64,000 bases of DNA, taken from assembly GCF_002584535.1 (NCBI RefSeq), contig NZ_NUOT01000061.1, forward strand, positions 44,506 to 108,505. The letters run 5' to 3'. Shown piece by piece: positions 52,117-61,814 of the stretch (positions are counted from its first letter, which is position 1; each line of letters begins with the position of its first letter). The position numbers and the translations under genes are program-made. The notes beneath the pieces are model-generated. The model had not been told where the DNA came from and ran no database searches. It saw nothing but the letters and a program-made list of their open reading frames with translations. The DNA comes from Bacillus cereus (GTDB lineage: Bacteria > Bacillota > Bacilli > Bacillales > Bacillaceae_G).

Positions 52117-53817
52117 ATGAAGCCGATTATTTCCTTTGAACAATTTACATTTCAATATAAACAAGTGACAGAACCTACTTTAAAGGATGTTACATTCCGT
52201 ATTTACCCAGGCGAAAAAGTATTGATTGCCGGTCGAAGTGGATCAGGAAAGTCAACATTGGCCCATTGTATAAATGGGCTTATCCCTTTTTCATATGAGG
52301 GATCAAGTACTGGGAACATTTCAATATGTGGTAAGGATCCGCGAAAAGGCAGTATTTTTGAACAAAGCAAGCATGTAGGAACTATTTTACAAGATCAAGA
52401 TTCTCAGTTTATTGGTTTAACCGTAGGAGAAGATGTTGCTTTTTCATTAGAAAACGATTGTGTAGAACAGGAGAAGATGAAGGCCGTTGTTATGGACTCA
52501 CTACAGAAAGTACAGATGCATACGTTTCATTCACGAAGCCCACATGAATTATCTGGTGGTCAAAAACAAACTGTTTCTCTTGCAGGACTGTTAACAACAC
52601 ATGCTGACATATTACTATTTGATGAGCCATTAGCAAACTTAGACCCCATGAGTAGTTTGAAAACAGTAGAACTTATACGAAAGGTGCATCAACAATTTAA
52701 TAAAACAGTTGTTATTATTGAGCATAGAATAGAAGAAATACTAAAGTTAGACCTTGATAAAATCATATTAATAGAAGAAGGAAAAATTGTAGCAATTGAT
52801 TCGCCAGAAAAAATTTTACAAACAAACATGCTACAAAAAATAGGGTTAAGAGAGCCTGTATATATTGAAGCGTTAAAAAATATAAAAATGAATACTTTAA
52901 ATGAAGAATTATATCCAATTGAAACGCTAGATCATGAGAAAGTGAATAAAGCGATCAAGCAATGGATGTTACATTCTACTATGTCTAAAAAACAACCTAA
53001 AAAAGAAATCTTATGCGAAATAGAAAATATATCATTTTCATATTCGCACAAAGATTTTACATTAAGGGACATATCACTCTCTATACAAAGAGGAGAAATT
53101 GTAGCGTTATTAGGCCATAATGGTGCAGGTAAATCTACATTTGCACATACATTAACGGGAATGAACAAAACGAAGAAAGGAGAGATTGTATTTGATAATG
53201 AAAATATAAGTTCATGGTCTATCCGAAAGCGTGGAGAAGTGATCTCCTATGTCATGCAAAATCCTAATCACATGATTACACAATCTACTGTTTGGGATGA
53301 AGTTGCTTTCTCATTAAAATTAAAGAAAGTTTCTAGCGCAGAAATAAATAAACGAGTGGAAGAGGTATTGCGAATTTGTGGATTATATCCATTTCGAAAT
53401 TGGCCAATTCAAGCGTTAAGTTACGGACAAAAAAAGAGGCTTACTATTGCATCGGTTTTAACAAGAGATCCGAAGCTTATCATCTTAGACGAGCCAACAG
53501 CAGGACAAGATTATTTTCATTATCAACAATTTATGTCCTGTATAAGTCTATTAGCGATACAAGGAATATCATTCATCTTTATTACACATGATATGAACCT
53601 AGCTTTAGAATATGCAGACCGCGCAGTTGTCCTCCATAAAGGGAAAATACTTGCTGATGGTACTGTTTCAAATGTATTAACAAATAGCGAAGTATTACAA
53701 CAATCTAATTTAGGGGAAAGTTCGCTAATAACATTAGTAAAATTGAGTAAAGTCCCTTATCCAGAAGTTTTTGTACAAATGTATATGGAGGCAAAAAGGA
53801 GGGGAGATTATGAATAA
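52117..53817 (+). CDS. ECF transporter tandem ATP-binding protein (A-A' fusion)
   Basis: 566 residues from ATG 52117 after GTAGGGAGA; an earlier ATG at 52096 falls inside the S gene. Two complete ABC ATPase domains: first Walker A GRSGSGKST (near residue 42), signature LSGGQKQ (near 148) and Walker B ILLFDEP; second Walker A GHNGAGKST (near 333), signature LSYGQKKRL and Walker B LIILDEP. The second signature LSYGQ is usual for A' domains. It powers uptake with the S and T proteins. Its end overlaps the T gene by 8 bases. Confidence 0.94.
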   Translation: MKPIISFEQFTFQYKQVTEPTLKDVTFRIYPGEKVLIAGRSGSGKSTLAHCINGLIPFSYEGSSTGNISICGKDPRKGSIFEQSKHVGTILQDQDSQFIGLTVGEDVAFSLENDCVEQEKMKAVVMDSLQKVQMHTFHSRSPHELSGGQKQTVSLAGLLTTHADILLFDEPLANLDPMSSLKTVELIRKVHQQFNKTVVIIEHRIEEILKLDLDKIILIEEGKIVAIDSPEKILQTNMLQKIGLREPVYIEALKNIKMNTLNEELYPIETLDHEKVNKAIKQWMLHSTMSKKQPKKEILCEIENISFSYSHKDFTLRDISLSIQRGEIVALLGHNGAGKSTFAHTLTGMNKTKKGEIVFDNENISSWSIRKRGEVISYVMQNPNHMITQSTVWDEVAFSLKLKKVSSAEINKRVEEVLRICGLYPFRNWPIQALSYGQKKRLTIASVLTRDPKLIILDEPTAGQDYFHYQQFMSCISLLAIQGISFIFITHDMNLALEYADRAVVLHKGKILADGTVSNVLTNSEVLQQSNLGESSLITLVKLSKVPYPEVFVQMYMEAKRRGDYE

Positions 53818-54637
53818 ATCAGATTTATTTTATATAGATAATTATACATATTTTCATCGTATGGACGGCGCAATTAAATTGTTGTTATTTATAATTTGGA
53901 TGACTCTTACATTTATATTTTTTGATTTTCGTATTTTATTATGCTTGTTTTTCATTGGTTGTTTAGGGTTAGTGATTGCTAAAATCCCTTTAAAAAAAAT
54001 TGTAATTATATTTAGTGTTATTTTCACATTTAGTATGCTAAATTCATTGATGATTTTATTGATTACACCAACCCATGGATCTGAGTTAACTGGTACAAGT
54101 ACAGCATTTTTGTATATTGGATATGCTACTATCACGTTTGAAACACTCTTTTATGCTCTTACGCTCTCATTAAAGTATTTTACATTATTACCATTTACAC
54201 TTATTTTCATATACACAACGCATCCAAGTGAGTTCGCTAGCAGTCTATATAAAATTGGATTACCGTATAAGATTGCCTACGCGATAAATATCGCGCTTCG
54301 CTACATACCGAATATACAAGCGGAATACCAATTGATTAAGCACGCTCAAGAAGCAAGAGGTGTACCATTTGAAAGAGGAGAAGCGGATTTTTGGGAACGT
54401 ATTAAAAACCGGATACTCATCTTTTGGCCACTTGTTACTCACTCTTTAGAGCGAATTGATACTGTTTCAAATGCAATGGATTTACGCGGATTCGGAAAAA
54501 AAGAGAAACGAACATGGTATTTTACAACAAAAGCAAAACAAGAGGATTATATAGGATTCATTATCGGCATTATCATTTTAGTATTTGCCATTTACCTAAA
54601 GTTTAATATTTTTAAAGGGTTTTGGTATCCACTTTAA
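53810..54637 (+). CDS. ECF transporter T component
   Basis: 275 residues from ATG 53810, with AGGAGGGGAG 3-6 bases upstream and overlapping the ATPase stop. Six to seven membrane helices. The coupling helix motifs of T components are present: ALRYIPNIQAEYQLIKHAQEARGV (A-R-G at residue 185) and NAMDLRGFG (R-G near 225). Holds the two ATPase domains and the S component together. Last gene of the operon. Confidence 0.94.
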   Translation: MNKSDLFYIDNYTYFHRMDGAIKLLLFIIWMTLTFIFFDFRILLCLFFIGCLGLVIAKIPLKKIVIIFSVIFTFSMLNSLMILLITPTHGSELTGTSTAFLYIGYATITFETLFYALTLSLKYFTLLPFTLIFIYTTHPSEFASSLYKIGLPYKIAYAINIALRYIPNIQAEYQLIKHAQEARGVPFERGEADFWERIKNRILIFWPLVTHSLERIDTVSNAMDLRGFGKKEKRTWYFTTKAKQEDYIGFIIGIIILVFAIYLKFNIFKGFWYPL

Positions 54638-54666
54638 GTTTCTCGATGTTATACAGATAAAATTTA

Positions 54667-54690
54667 GGCACTCGCGAAGTGTCTTTTTAA
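54667..54690 (+). terminator. terminator of the ECF operon
   Basis: AGGCACT (54667-54673) and AGTGTCT (54679-54685), one G.U, T-run. Confidence 0.7.
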
Positions 54691-54799
54691 ATTTAGCCAA
54701 GACATGCTCAAAAATCATATAAAAACATACTGTATAATACGAACCCGTTAATAAACAATCAATTTATTCATTAGTTTTATACTAAAAGGAGGAGAAAAC

Positions 54800-54898
54800 A
54801 TGAGTTTCGGTGGTTCTTGTGGTTTTGGTGGAGGTTTTGCATTATTAGTTGTGCTATTTATTTTATTAATTATTGTTGGATGCAGCTGCTGGGGTTGA
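54800..54898 (+). CDS. YjcZ-family sporulation peptide
   Basis: 32 residues: a Gly/Ser/Phe-rich start (MSFGGSCGFGGGFALLV) then one hydrophobic helix ending in GCSCWG. The YjcZ/YxzE family of small Bacillus sporulation-associated membrane peptides has just this form. AAAGGAGGAG lies 8 bases before ATG. Too short for length-based finding but clearly coding. Confidence 0.88.
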   Translation: MSFGGSCGFGGGFALLVVLFILLIIVGCSCWG

Positions 54899-55000
54899 GG
54901 GTATTAAAAACTATCCATTTATTTAATCATTCGTCACAGAATTATGTAATTAGAAAAACTATTAAAGGTACTTTTTAGTATCAATACGAGATTCAATCCG

Positions 55001-55026
55001 AAAAAGGAGCTATCATGCTCCTTTTT
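55001..55026 (+). terminator. terminator hairpin
   Basis: AAAAAGGAGC (55001-55010) and GCTCCTTTTT (55017-55026). Near-identical hairpins lie at 56980 and 57535. Confidence 0.85.
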
Positions 55027-55141
55027 ATATTGAAATTTTACCGAAATAACAAAGTGAACCTTCAAAAAAATTGTTGAATTTACATACTTTTTCATTGTAA
55101 ATATTTGTGATTAAAAGGCGAGTTTTTATTATTCACGATAG

Positions 55142-55453
55142 TTATTGGTTTTGATTCCCTGGTTTCTTTTGACTGTTAGGCATAATTTCATCGGCAAACT
55201 CTACATTTGTCAAATTTACTTTGGATGGAATAAATGTTTTTGTCGTATTTTGAACACCTTGGAATAAACGTTGAATAGGGTTCATCATATTTGAATTACG
55301 TGTTGCTACTACACTAAAAACTGTTCCTAATCCTAGTAAAGAGAACCAAATCCAGCTTCTATTGTTATTCCGTCTATTTCTAAATAATTTAAACATTTGC
55401 TGAGTTCTTCTTCCAGAATTGAATAGTGACATCAAGAAGTTAAGAGTATTCAT
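55142..55453 (-). CDS. small membrane protein, DUF3918-like
   Basis: 103 residues. A basic region (GRRTQQMFKLFRNRRNNNR) precedes one membrane helix (SWIWFSLLGLGTVFSVV, residues 33-49), and the tail is hydrophilic. The pattern resembles DUF3918 proteins of Bacillus, but the resemblance is weak. GGGGG precedes ATG. Function unknown. Confidence 0.65.
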   Translation of the reverse strand: MNTLNFLMSLFNSGRRTQQMFKLFRNRRNNNRSWIWFSLLGLGTVFSVVATRNSNMMNPIQRLFQGVQNTTKTFIPSKVNLTNVEFADEIMPNSQKKPGNQNQ

Positions 55454-55578
55454 TTTTTACCCCCTGTAAAAATAATTAGGAAAAAGAAACACTAAGTTTA
55501 ATTCCATATGATTTATGTTGCAATATTTTATAGAAATTTATGATGCTAATTTATGCTAATATTTCTTAATTCTTTTTT

Positions 55579-55658
55579 CCTAAAAACCCTAAGTGTACTT
55601 GCAGGCTCCCTCATTCCAAAGGAAAACATGTACAGGTCAATTGGGTTTTTAGGATTTA
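55579..55658. other. long imperfect inverted repeat
   Basis: CCTAAAAACCC (55581-55591) is matched by GGGTTTTTAGG about 55 bases on, with further partial pairing around TGTAC inside. It lies in a 676-base stretch (55454-56129) with no convincing gene; one short frame at 55829 (MSEETHRQVYYTTQG) may be a gene scrap. Confidence 0.4.
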
Positions 55659-56129
55659 AAGTTCATTTGTTTACATAATGTTTTTTAATCAATGAGATGA
55701 AGTATATTGAAAATGAGTTGAAAAGGAATGATATTCATTTTCTATATCATTTATAGAACAAAATGCATTGTAATTTATTCTAAATAGTTGCCGGAATAGA
55801 AAAAAAGAAGTGCCACATAATAACAGAAATGAGTGAAGAGACACATCGTCAAGTGTACTACACTACACAAGGTTATTTATTGCATAACATATCATCTGTT
55901 TTTTAAACTAAATAAAAAGAAAAACTTGAGAAGCGACTAAATTCATTTTTTAAACGAGAATCGGCTTTAACGTTATCAGGAACGTATAACAAAATAATAT
56001 TGACGCTTATAGCTAACAAATGGAAATACTCATGTACTAAAATGAATTTTAGTATGCATTATTTTTAGAGATATCTTTTTCTAGAAAAAGAGTTGGAAAT
56101 GATTTTAGATTGTTGAGGTGATTACATAT

Positions 56130-56924
56130 ATGCCAATGTTGAATGTGGACGGTAGTAGTCTGTATTATATCGTTAAGGGAAAAGGGGTTCCTATTGTTTT
56201 TATTCATCCTCCTGTACTTACTTGTGTGAATTTTGAGTATCAAATAGAGGAATTATCTCGAAATTTTAAGGTGATTGCTTTTGATATTAGAGGGCACGGA
56301 AGAAGTCAGTATTCAGAACAACCGATTACCTATCCACTGATTGCTGAAGACATTAGATGTTTGTTGGATCATTTGGAAATTAAGAAAGCATTTGTATGTG
56401 GATATTCGACTGGAAGCTCTATCGCATTAGAATTTTTATTGGCTTTTGCTGAAAAAGTGTTAGGGGCTATTCTAATTGGGGGAATGTCAGAAGTGAGGGA
56501 TGGGTATCTAAAGAATAAGATTTCACTTGGCATGAAACTGGCAAAAGCGGGGGCAGTTTCATTTTTAGCATGGTCTATTTCATGGAGTAACTCAAATACA
56601 CATAAATTGTTCATACAGATGTTTAAAGAAGCGCGAAAAGGGAATGCCAAAAATATCTGGCAGTATTATCGTTATAGTTTGCATTATAATTGTACGAATC
56701 AGCTTAGAAATATTCAGCATCCGGTTTTATTGGTGTATGGTAAGAAGGATAAAGTATTTTATAGTCATGCCAAATTATTGCATGAAAAATTGCCATGTAA
56801 TGAATTAAAATTCATTGATCACGTAAAGCATCAAATTCCTACAAAAGCAGCGAAGTGCCTAAATGAAATGATTCAGCAGTTTGCTTTTATTCATACTGAT
56901 ATGAATCTTTTTATTTATCCATAA
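56130..56924 (+). CDS. alpha/beta hydrolase
   Basis: 264 residues from ATG 56130, with GAGGTG 9 bases upstream; GTG 56118 is that site. Seen: IHPPVLTC loop near residue 28, FDIRGHGRS near 52, nucleophile elbow G-Y-S-T-G-S near 90, aspartate in YGKKDKVFY near 209 and a terminal histidine in DHVKHQIPT near 236. All family positions are filled. The elbow has T for the usual x, as in several peroxidase-like or esterase members. Single gene, substrate unknown. Confidence 0.82.
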   Translation: MPMLNVDGSSLYYIVKGKGVPIVFIHPPVLTCVNFEYQIEELSRNFKVIAFDIRGHGRSQYSEQPITYPLIAEDIRCLLDHLEIKKAFVCGYSTGSSIALEFLLAFAEKVLGAILIGGMSEVRDGYLKNKISLGMKLAKAGAVSFLAWSISWSNSNTHKLFIQMFKEARKGNAKNIWQYYRYSLHYNCTNQLRNIQHPVLLVYGKKDKVFYSHAKLLHEKLPCNELKFIDHVKHQIPTKAAKCLNEMIQQFAFIHTDMNLFIYP

Positions 56925-56979
56925 AAAAACATATTGATTTCGAAGTTATATGTGTTTATTGCTCCAAAGATTTAATGAG

Positions 56980-57003
56980 AAAGGAGCTACCATGCTCCTT
57001 TTT
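56980..57003 (+). terminator. terminator hairpin
   Basis: AAAGGAGC (56980-56987) and GCTCCTTTTT (56994-57003). From here to 57534 I see no gene I can support; a 68-codon membrane-like frame at 57340-57546 (minus strand) starts within the next hairpin. Confidence 0.8.
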
Positions 57004-57534
57004 ATAATTGATATGTTAAAGAGTAGGGATCATTCAAGAGTTATTTCTCCTAAATATGTTGAATTATTTTTGTATACTGGTGATTGATACTGATTGAGTC
57101 TTTTGAATGTAAAACCTAATCAGTACATATGTGAGTAGTGATACAACTATGTTAGGTAATAAAAAATGGAGTAAAGAAGGAATATCTACAAGATGGGGAT
57201 AGTCAAGACCTTTTACAGGGATGAAAAACTGCTATCTTAATGGATCTTTTGGAAAAAATTTGATTGAGCGTGAAATTCCATCCAAAATGAAGTCAAATAG
57301 GTAGTAGAGCATCGATTTTATTTTTTGAAAAGCATATGCTTATACAAAGCCAGAGAATGCTGTTGTTAAAAAGATAAGGATTATTGGAACAAAACTTTCA
57401 AATAAACCGTAAGAAAACCAGTGATATACACCAAAATAAATTGAGGAAAGAGTAAGGCTCATCTGAAAAATGAATCCCTCGAACATTGTATATCCCATCA
57501 AAAACCAATATGTCTCCTTTATAGAGTCAAAAAT

Positions 57535-57559
57535 AAAAAGGAGCATAGGAGCCCCTTTT
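57535..57559 (-). terminator. terminator of the KinB-like kinase gene
   Basis: AAAAAGGAGC (57535-57544) against GCCCCTTTT (57551-57559) on the plus strand; the minus strand reads GGGGCTCC...GCTCCTTTTT with one G.U, directly after the kinase stop. Confidence 0.8.
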
Positions 57560-58835
57560 AAATCAACATGTTAGTGTTTTTAGTAATCTCATTACTTTGT
57601 GGAAATGTAATCGTTAAAGTGGTTCCTTTATTAACAACACTATTTATATCTAAAGTACCATTCATCGTTTCAATAATTTTCAATGCAACCATCGTACCTA
57701 AACCTGTTCCTTTTGTTTTTGTACTAAAATAAGGTTCCCCAAATCGGTTGATTTGCTCTTGTGTCATACCAATTCCACTATCTTTAATGACAATAGTAAT
57801 TTTGTTTTCACAAACAGATGATTTGACACTTAGTTTTCCGCCGTTTGGCATCGCTTCTATACTGTTCTTTATTAAGTTTAAAAAGCATTGCTGAAAATGT
57901 TGTGTATTCCCGGTGATGGAACCTGTTTCTAATTTCTCAGAAACATTTATAGAATTCATATTACATAATGGCATCATCATACTTATTACTCTTTTTAATT
58001 CTTGATCTATTACAATGTTATCAATTTTTTGTGATGCCGGCTTAGCAAATGTTAAGTAGTCATCAATGATAACCTGCGCGCGGTTTAGTTCTCCAAGAAT
58101 ATGTTCAATATATTGTTCGCGCGATTCTTGTGATAAATTTGGAGTTTTAAGGAGTTGAGTAAAGCCTTTTACTACGGTAAGGGGATTTCTTACTTCATGT
58201 GAAATACTCGCAGCAAGTTGACTCACAATCTCCATCTTCTCCATTTTTACTAGTTTTGACCGCATAATAACGGCATCTCTTAAAACTTCATTTATATACA
58301 CAACAAATAACATGATAATAGGAGGCAGTATAATAAAATAAGCGATATATAATTTTGTAATTGGGAAATCCGATAAAACTACAGCGATAAAGGTTGTAAG
58401 TAAAGCAAGGAAAAAAGGTAAAATCATTGATATAATAAGCTTTTTTCTTCTGCTTAATTGATTGAATTTAGAAGAATAATAGGCAGTACAAATAAGCATG
58501 GTAATATAAACAATAACTGTTAAAAAGTTAACACCGTAAAAAACAAACCGAATCAATAGCATGATAGATAATAAAGCAATTCCAACTGGTAAACCGCCAT
58601 AAAGTGTACCTATTAAAAATGGGATTTGTCTCAAATCATGAACACAATTTTCATCGATGTATATAGGGAATTTCATGCATAAAATTAATGGTACACTAGT
58701 GCAAATAACAATAAGTGTTTTTTTGTATTTTTTGAAAAATATTCTATTATTATATAGAAAGTAAAAAACAAAGACGCTAATTAAAATGTAAAGCAAATTA
58801 TTTAATACGTTTTGATTGATATATATAAAATCCAT
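57558..58835 (-). CDS. membrane sensor histidine kinase, KinB-like
   Basis: 425 residues. Six membrane helices in residues 1-190 form a 5TM-LYT-type sensor (DLRQIPFLIGTLYGGLPVGIA near residue 67), then HisKA with LAASISHEVRNPLTVVKGFTQLL near 207-229 and HATPase with NLIKNSIEAMPNGG, DSGIGMTQEQI and KGTGLGTMVALKI. This is the layout of B. subtilis KinB. No response regulator is next to it, so it may feed the phosphorelay. ATG with GAGG about 9 bases upstream. Confidence 0.88.
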   Translation of the reverse strand: MDFIYINQNVLNNLLYILISVFVFYFLYNNRIFFKKYKKTLIVICTSVPLILCMKFPIYIDENCVHDLRQIPFLIGTLYGGLPVGIALLSIMLLIRFVFYGVNFLTVIVYITMLICTAYYSSKFNQLSRRKKLIISMILPFFLALLTTFIAVVLSDFPITKLYIAYFIILPPIIMLFVVYINEVLRDAVIMRSKLVKMEKMEIVSQLAASISHEVRNPLTVVKGFTQLLKTPNLSQESREQYIEHILGELNRAQVIIDDYLTFAKPASQKIDNIVIDQELKRVISMMMPLCNMNSINVSEKLETGSITGNTQHFQQCFLNLIKNSIEAMPNGGKLSVKSSVCENKITIVIKDSGIGMTQEQINRFGEPYFSTKTKGTGLGTMVALKIIETMNGTLDINSVVNKGTTLTITFPQSNEITKNTNMLI

Positions 58836-58935
58836 CTAGCATGCCTCATTATTGTAGTTTTCGATACTATAAGTTATTATACAGAAAAAACATAACTTCT
58901 TCATGTATTAATTATTTTACTACAATGAAGGAGGA

Positions 58936-59823
58936 TTACTTTTTCATACTCATTTTGTTACGCGCAAATTCCCATTCTAAATAAAACTCTTCAACTGATG
59001 TATAGCGTTGATTTCTATTTTTGTCTACCGCACGCGATACTACGTCATACAATTCTTTTCCTGCTTCCCATTTAGCGAAAGTGTGATTGCGTCCGCCTCC
59101 TAATAACACAAAAGCGGTTGCCCCCATATTAAATACATTTGTTTTCTCATCAATTACTGCGCCAAGCTCGAATTCCTCTGGTGACATAAATCGTGATGAT
59201 CCCCAAAGTCTTCCCATTGTATTGATATAGGGTTTCTTTTTATATAAGTCGATATCACAAATTTTTATTTTGTTTGTTTTAAAATCATATAAAATACTTC
59301 CGTCATAAAAATCTATTGCTACATAGTTTTTTCTTTCAACATGTACATGGAAAGAAAAAATATGATCGAGTGAAGTAAGACGCTCTTCAATTGATAATTG
59401 TTTATAGCGATAAAATGGAGAATTTGGATCACTGTAATTTGTTGGTGTTGGAAATGAACAATGTGAATGAAGGCATTCTCCGTTAAACCAATTAAAGATT
59501 GCTACATAACCATTCTGCACTTCAAAATGGTCTATCAATTCAACTAAATAGTTATGTTTTAACTCTTCATAAAGTAACATAGCTTGTTTAAGAGTTACTA
59601 TTGCATCTGCTGGATTACCTGCATAATTCATTGTTTTTGCTCCAGCAAATTTAACAAGCATCTTCTTTCCATTTTTTTCGATACCAAAGCAAATATTCCC
59701 TGAATCTTGTTGATCAAAGACTGCAAATATTTTTCCAAGACTGGCAAGCCAATTGAAGTCGTGTTGCTCTTTTAATTGAAAAGTGACATCATTTAAATGA
59801 ATTGTAATCGGAATTCCGTTCAT
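58936..59823 (-). CDS. atypical serine/threonine protein kinase-like protein
   Basis: 295 residues of the protein-kinase fold. Lysine of beta-3 is K58 (KMLVKFA). The catalytic loop reads VAIDFYDGSI with the aspartate at 172 but no HR before it and no N at the usual place; the Mg motif DFG is replaced by DID (191-193, CDIDLY). M-S-P-E-E (214-218) stands for APE. GGGRNHTFAKWEAGKEL and YTSVEEF occur towards the end. Activity is possible but not certain. ATG has GAGGTG upstream; single gene. Confidence 0.75.
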   Translation of the reverse strand: MNGIPITIHLNDVTFQLKEQHDFNWLASLGKIFAVFDQQDSGNICFGIEKNGKKMLVKFAGAKTMNYAGNPADAIVTLKQAMLLYEELKHNYLVELIDHFEVQNGYVAIFNWFNGECLHSHCSFPTPTNYSDPNSPFYRYKQLSIEERLTSLDHIFSFHVHVERKNYVAIDFYDGSILYDFKTNKIKICDIDLYKKKPYINTMGRLWGSSRFMSPEEFELGAVIDEKTNVFNMGATAFVLLGGGRNHTFAKWEAGKELYDVVSRAVDKNRNQRYTSVEEFYLEWEFARNKMSMKK

Positions 59824-59937
59824 TTTGCACCTCGTATTCTATATAATTAGATTAAATATTATTATATTCAAGAAAGATAATGAAAAAACCTGTTTTACTT
59901 AGTTAGAAGGCTAAGTAATTCAAATGGAAGGTGAAAA

Positions 59938-60456
59938 ATGGATAAACAAATAACCATTGAACCATATAATATAAATTGGCATAAGGAATTTGTAGAAGAG
60001 AAAAAGAAATTTGTTGCACTACTAAAAAAAGAAATTATAGCAATCGAACATATTGGAAGTACGTCAATAAAAGGTTTAGATGCTAAACCCATCATTGATA
60101 TGATGATAGGTGTTAAAAATTTAAATTTGGTTGATCGTTGGATAGAACCATTGCAAACAATAGGATATGAATATGTATTTCATAAGCACTTTCCACAGAG
60201 ACGTTTTTTTAGAAAAGGGAAATGGAGAGCAGGTACACATCATTTACACGTTTATACATACGGTGGTCAAGAGTGGAAGAACAATTTATTATTTCGTGAT
60301 TTTATGAGAAATCATGAATGGGCACATATTGAATACAGACAATTAAAACAAGAGCTTGCCATGAAGTATCCATTTGATCGAGTGTCATATACTAATGCCA
60401 AAGAACCTTTTATTCAAAAGATCATTGCACTGGCGAAAGAAAATCTATACATATAA
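59938..60456 (+). CDS. GrpB family protein (UPF0157)
   Basis: 172 residues. Contains the GrpB/UPF0157 nucleotidyltransferase-like signature IEHIGSTSIKGLDAKPIIDMMIGV (residues 37-60; G-S-T-x(n)-D-x-x) and HHLHVYTYGGQEWKNNLLFRD. The family resembles nucleotidyltransferases, but no reaction is established. GGAAGGTG lies 7-9 bases before ATG. Single gene. Confidence 0.9.
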   Translation: MDKQITIEPYNINWHKEFVEEKKKFVALLKKEIIAIEHIGSTSIKGLDAKPIIDMMIGVKNLNLVDRWIEPLQTIGYEYVFHKHFPQRRFFRKGKWRAGTHHLHVYTYGGQEWKNNLLFRDFMRNHEWAHIEYRQLKQELAMKYPFDRVSYTNAKEPFIQKIIALAKENLYI

Positions 60457-60596
60457 AAATTAAGGTGGGAAATTTGATTTTTAGTTCACATAAAGTATTT
60501 CTCATCTTATTCTAATCTTTCTTTCATTCTTTTTTCTTTTTTGATTGCTACAATTTGGAATGTAGTGATGTTTTGAAATTGAAAGAGGGATGCAAA

Positions 60597-61127
60597 ATGA
60601 AGAAAATGTTCGGAAGTCAAATTTTTCATTTGTTTATAAAAGTTATAGGAGTTTGTGTTATTGCATTTAGTGTTATGGTATATATCGCAAATTTTATGCT
60701 AGGAGATCAAATAGAATTAAAAAGTGTAAATAAAACTCTTGGATCTCTTGGTGAATATGGCACGATTGCAGCTATATCGCTTTGGTTTTTACACCATATT
60801 TGGTTATTTTTGCACAAAAATAAAATATCTAAATTTAAGTATATGAAAGAGTTATATATGTTAGCAAAGAAATATCATATGTTTATTGGTTATGCTGTAT
60901 TAGCTGTTGCAACAACACATGGAGTTTATTTTTTTATAAAGGGAAGTCACCACATGATACAGATTTACAGTGGTATATTTACTTTTTGCATTTTAGTATT
61001 ACTGAGCTCTGTTGGAATTCTTTTGAATAGGAGTAAAAACAGAAATAAATCGGTATTATATCGAAACTTACATCAAATGATTGCGATTTTATTTGGATTA
61101 GGATTGATAATTCATTTAATGCTATAG
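60597..61127 (+). CDS. cytochrome b-like four-to-five-helix membrane protein
   Basis: 176 residues from ATG 60597 after AAAGAGGGATG; the ORF start at 60555 lacks a site. Five membrane helices. Histidines that could hold haem lie at helix ends: LHHIWLFLH (near 72), KYHMFIGYAVLAVATTHGVYFF (near 104-116) and NLHQMIAILFGLGLIIHLML (near 160-174). The pattern recalls cytochrome b561/ferric-reductase-like domains. It is 12 bases before the response regulator gene, so it belongs to that operon and may be its sensor partner or target. Confidence 0.7.
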   Translation: MKKMFGSQIFHLFIKVIGVCVIAFSVMVYIANFMLGDQIELKSVNKTLGSLGEYGTIAAISLWFLHHIWLFLHKNKISKFKYMKELYMLAKKYHMFIGYAVLAVATTHGVYFFIKGSHHMIQIYSGIFTFCILVLLSSVGILLNRSKNRNKSVLYRNLHQMIAILFGLGLIIHLML

Positions 61128-61139
61128 GAGGAATTAAAA

Positions 61140-61814
61140 TTGCATCACATATTAATAATTGAAGATGAAGAAAGTTTAGCTGAATTTTTAGAATTAGAAT
61201 TAAAATATGAAGGATATGCAGTAGAGGTACAATATGATGGGCGAAAAGGATTGGAAGCAGCCCTAGAGAAGAACTATGATATTATACTTCTTGATTTGAT
61301 GTTACCGGGACTGAGTGGAATTGAAGTATGTCGTAGACTGCGTGCGACAAAGAATACTCCCATTATTATGTTAACAGCGCGTGATAGTATTATGGATCGC
61401 GTTACAGGATTAGATAGCGGTGCTGATGATTACTTACCGAAACCATTTGCAATTGAAGAACTCCTGGCAAGAATACGAGTTATATTTAGACGCGAACAAA
61501 AAGAAGAAAGTAAGTCAACACTATTGCTTGCTTTTAAAGATTTACAGTTACATGTAGAATCAAGAACGCTAAGAAAAAATGATGAGATCATTGAATTAAC
61601 GAACAAAGAATTTGAGTTATTACTCACGTTTATGAAGAATATTAACAGAGTGCTTACACGAGATATACTTTTAGAGCAAGTGTGGGGTTACGATGCGATT
61701 GTGGAAACAAATATTGTTGATGTATATGTTCGCTATTTACGAAACAAATTACATGGGATAGATAAGGAGGAGTATATCCAGACTGTTAGAGGAGCTGGGT
61801 ATGTGATGAGATGA
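61140..61814 (+). CDS. OmpR/PhoB-type response regulator
   Basis: 224 residues. Receiver with D8-E9-type acidic pair (IEDEES), phospho-acceptor in DIILLDLMLPG near residue 51 and lysine in LPKPFAIEELLARIR near 101; C-terminal winged helix (LTNKEFELLLTFMKN, DILLEQVWGYDAIVETNIVDVYVRYLRNKL). TTG start with AGGAGG 9 bases upstream. The ending TGA overlaps the kinase start by 4 bases (ATGA). Confidence 0.93.
   Translation: MHHILIIEDEESLAEFLELELKYEGYAVEVQYDGRKGLEAALEKNYDIILLDLMLPGLSGIEVCRRLRATKNTPIIMLTARDSIMDRVTGLDSGADDYLPKPFAIEELLARIRVIFRREQKEESKSTLLLAFKDLQLHVESRTLRKNDEIIELTNKEFELLLTFMKNINRVLTRDILLEQVWGYDAIVETNIVDVYVRYLRNKLHGIDKEEYIQTVRGAGYVMR

Noticed and set aside
57340-57546. 68-codon membrane-like ORF on the minus strand
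   Set aside because: Its start lies inside the terminator of the kinase gene and a nearby ribosome binding site fits another frame, which soon stops.
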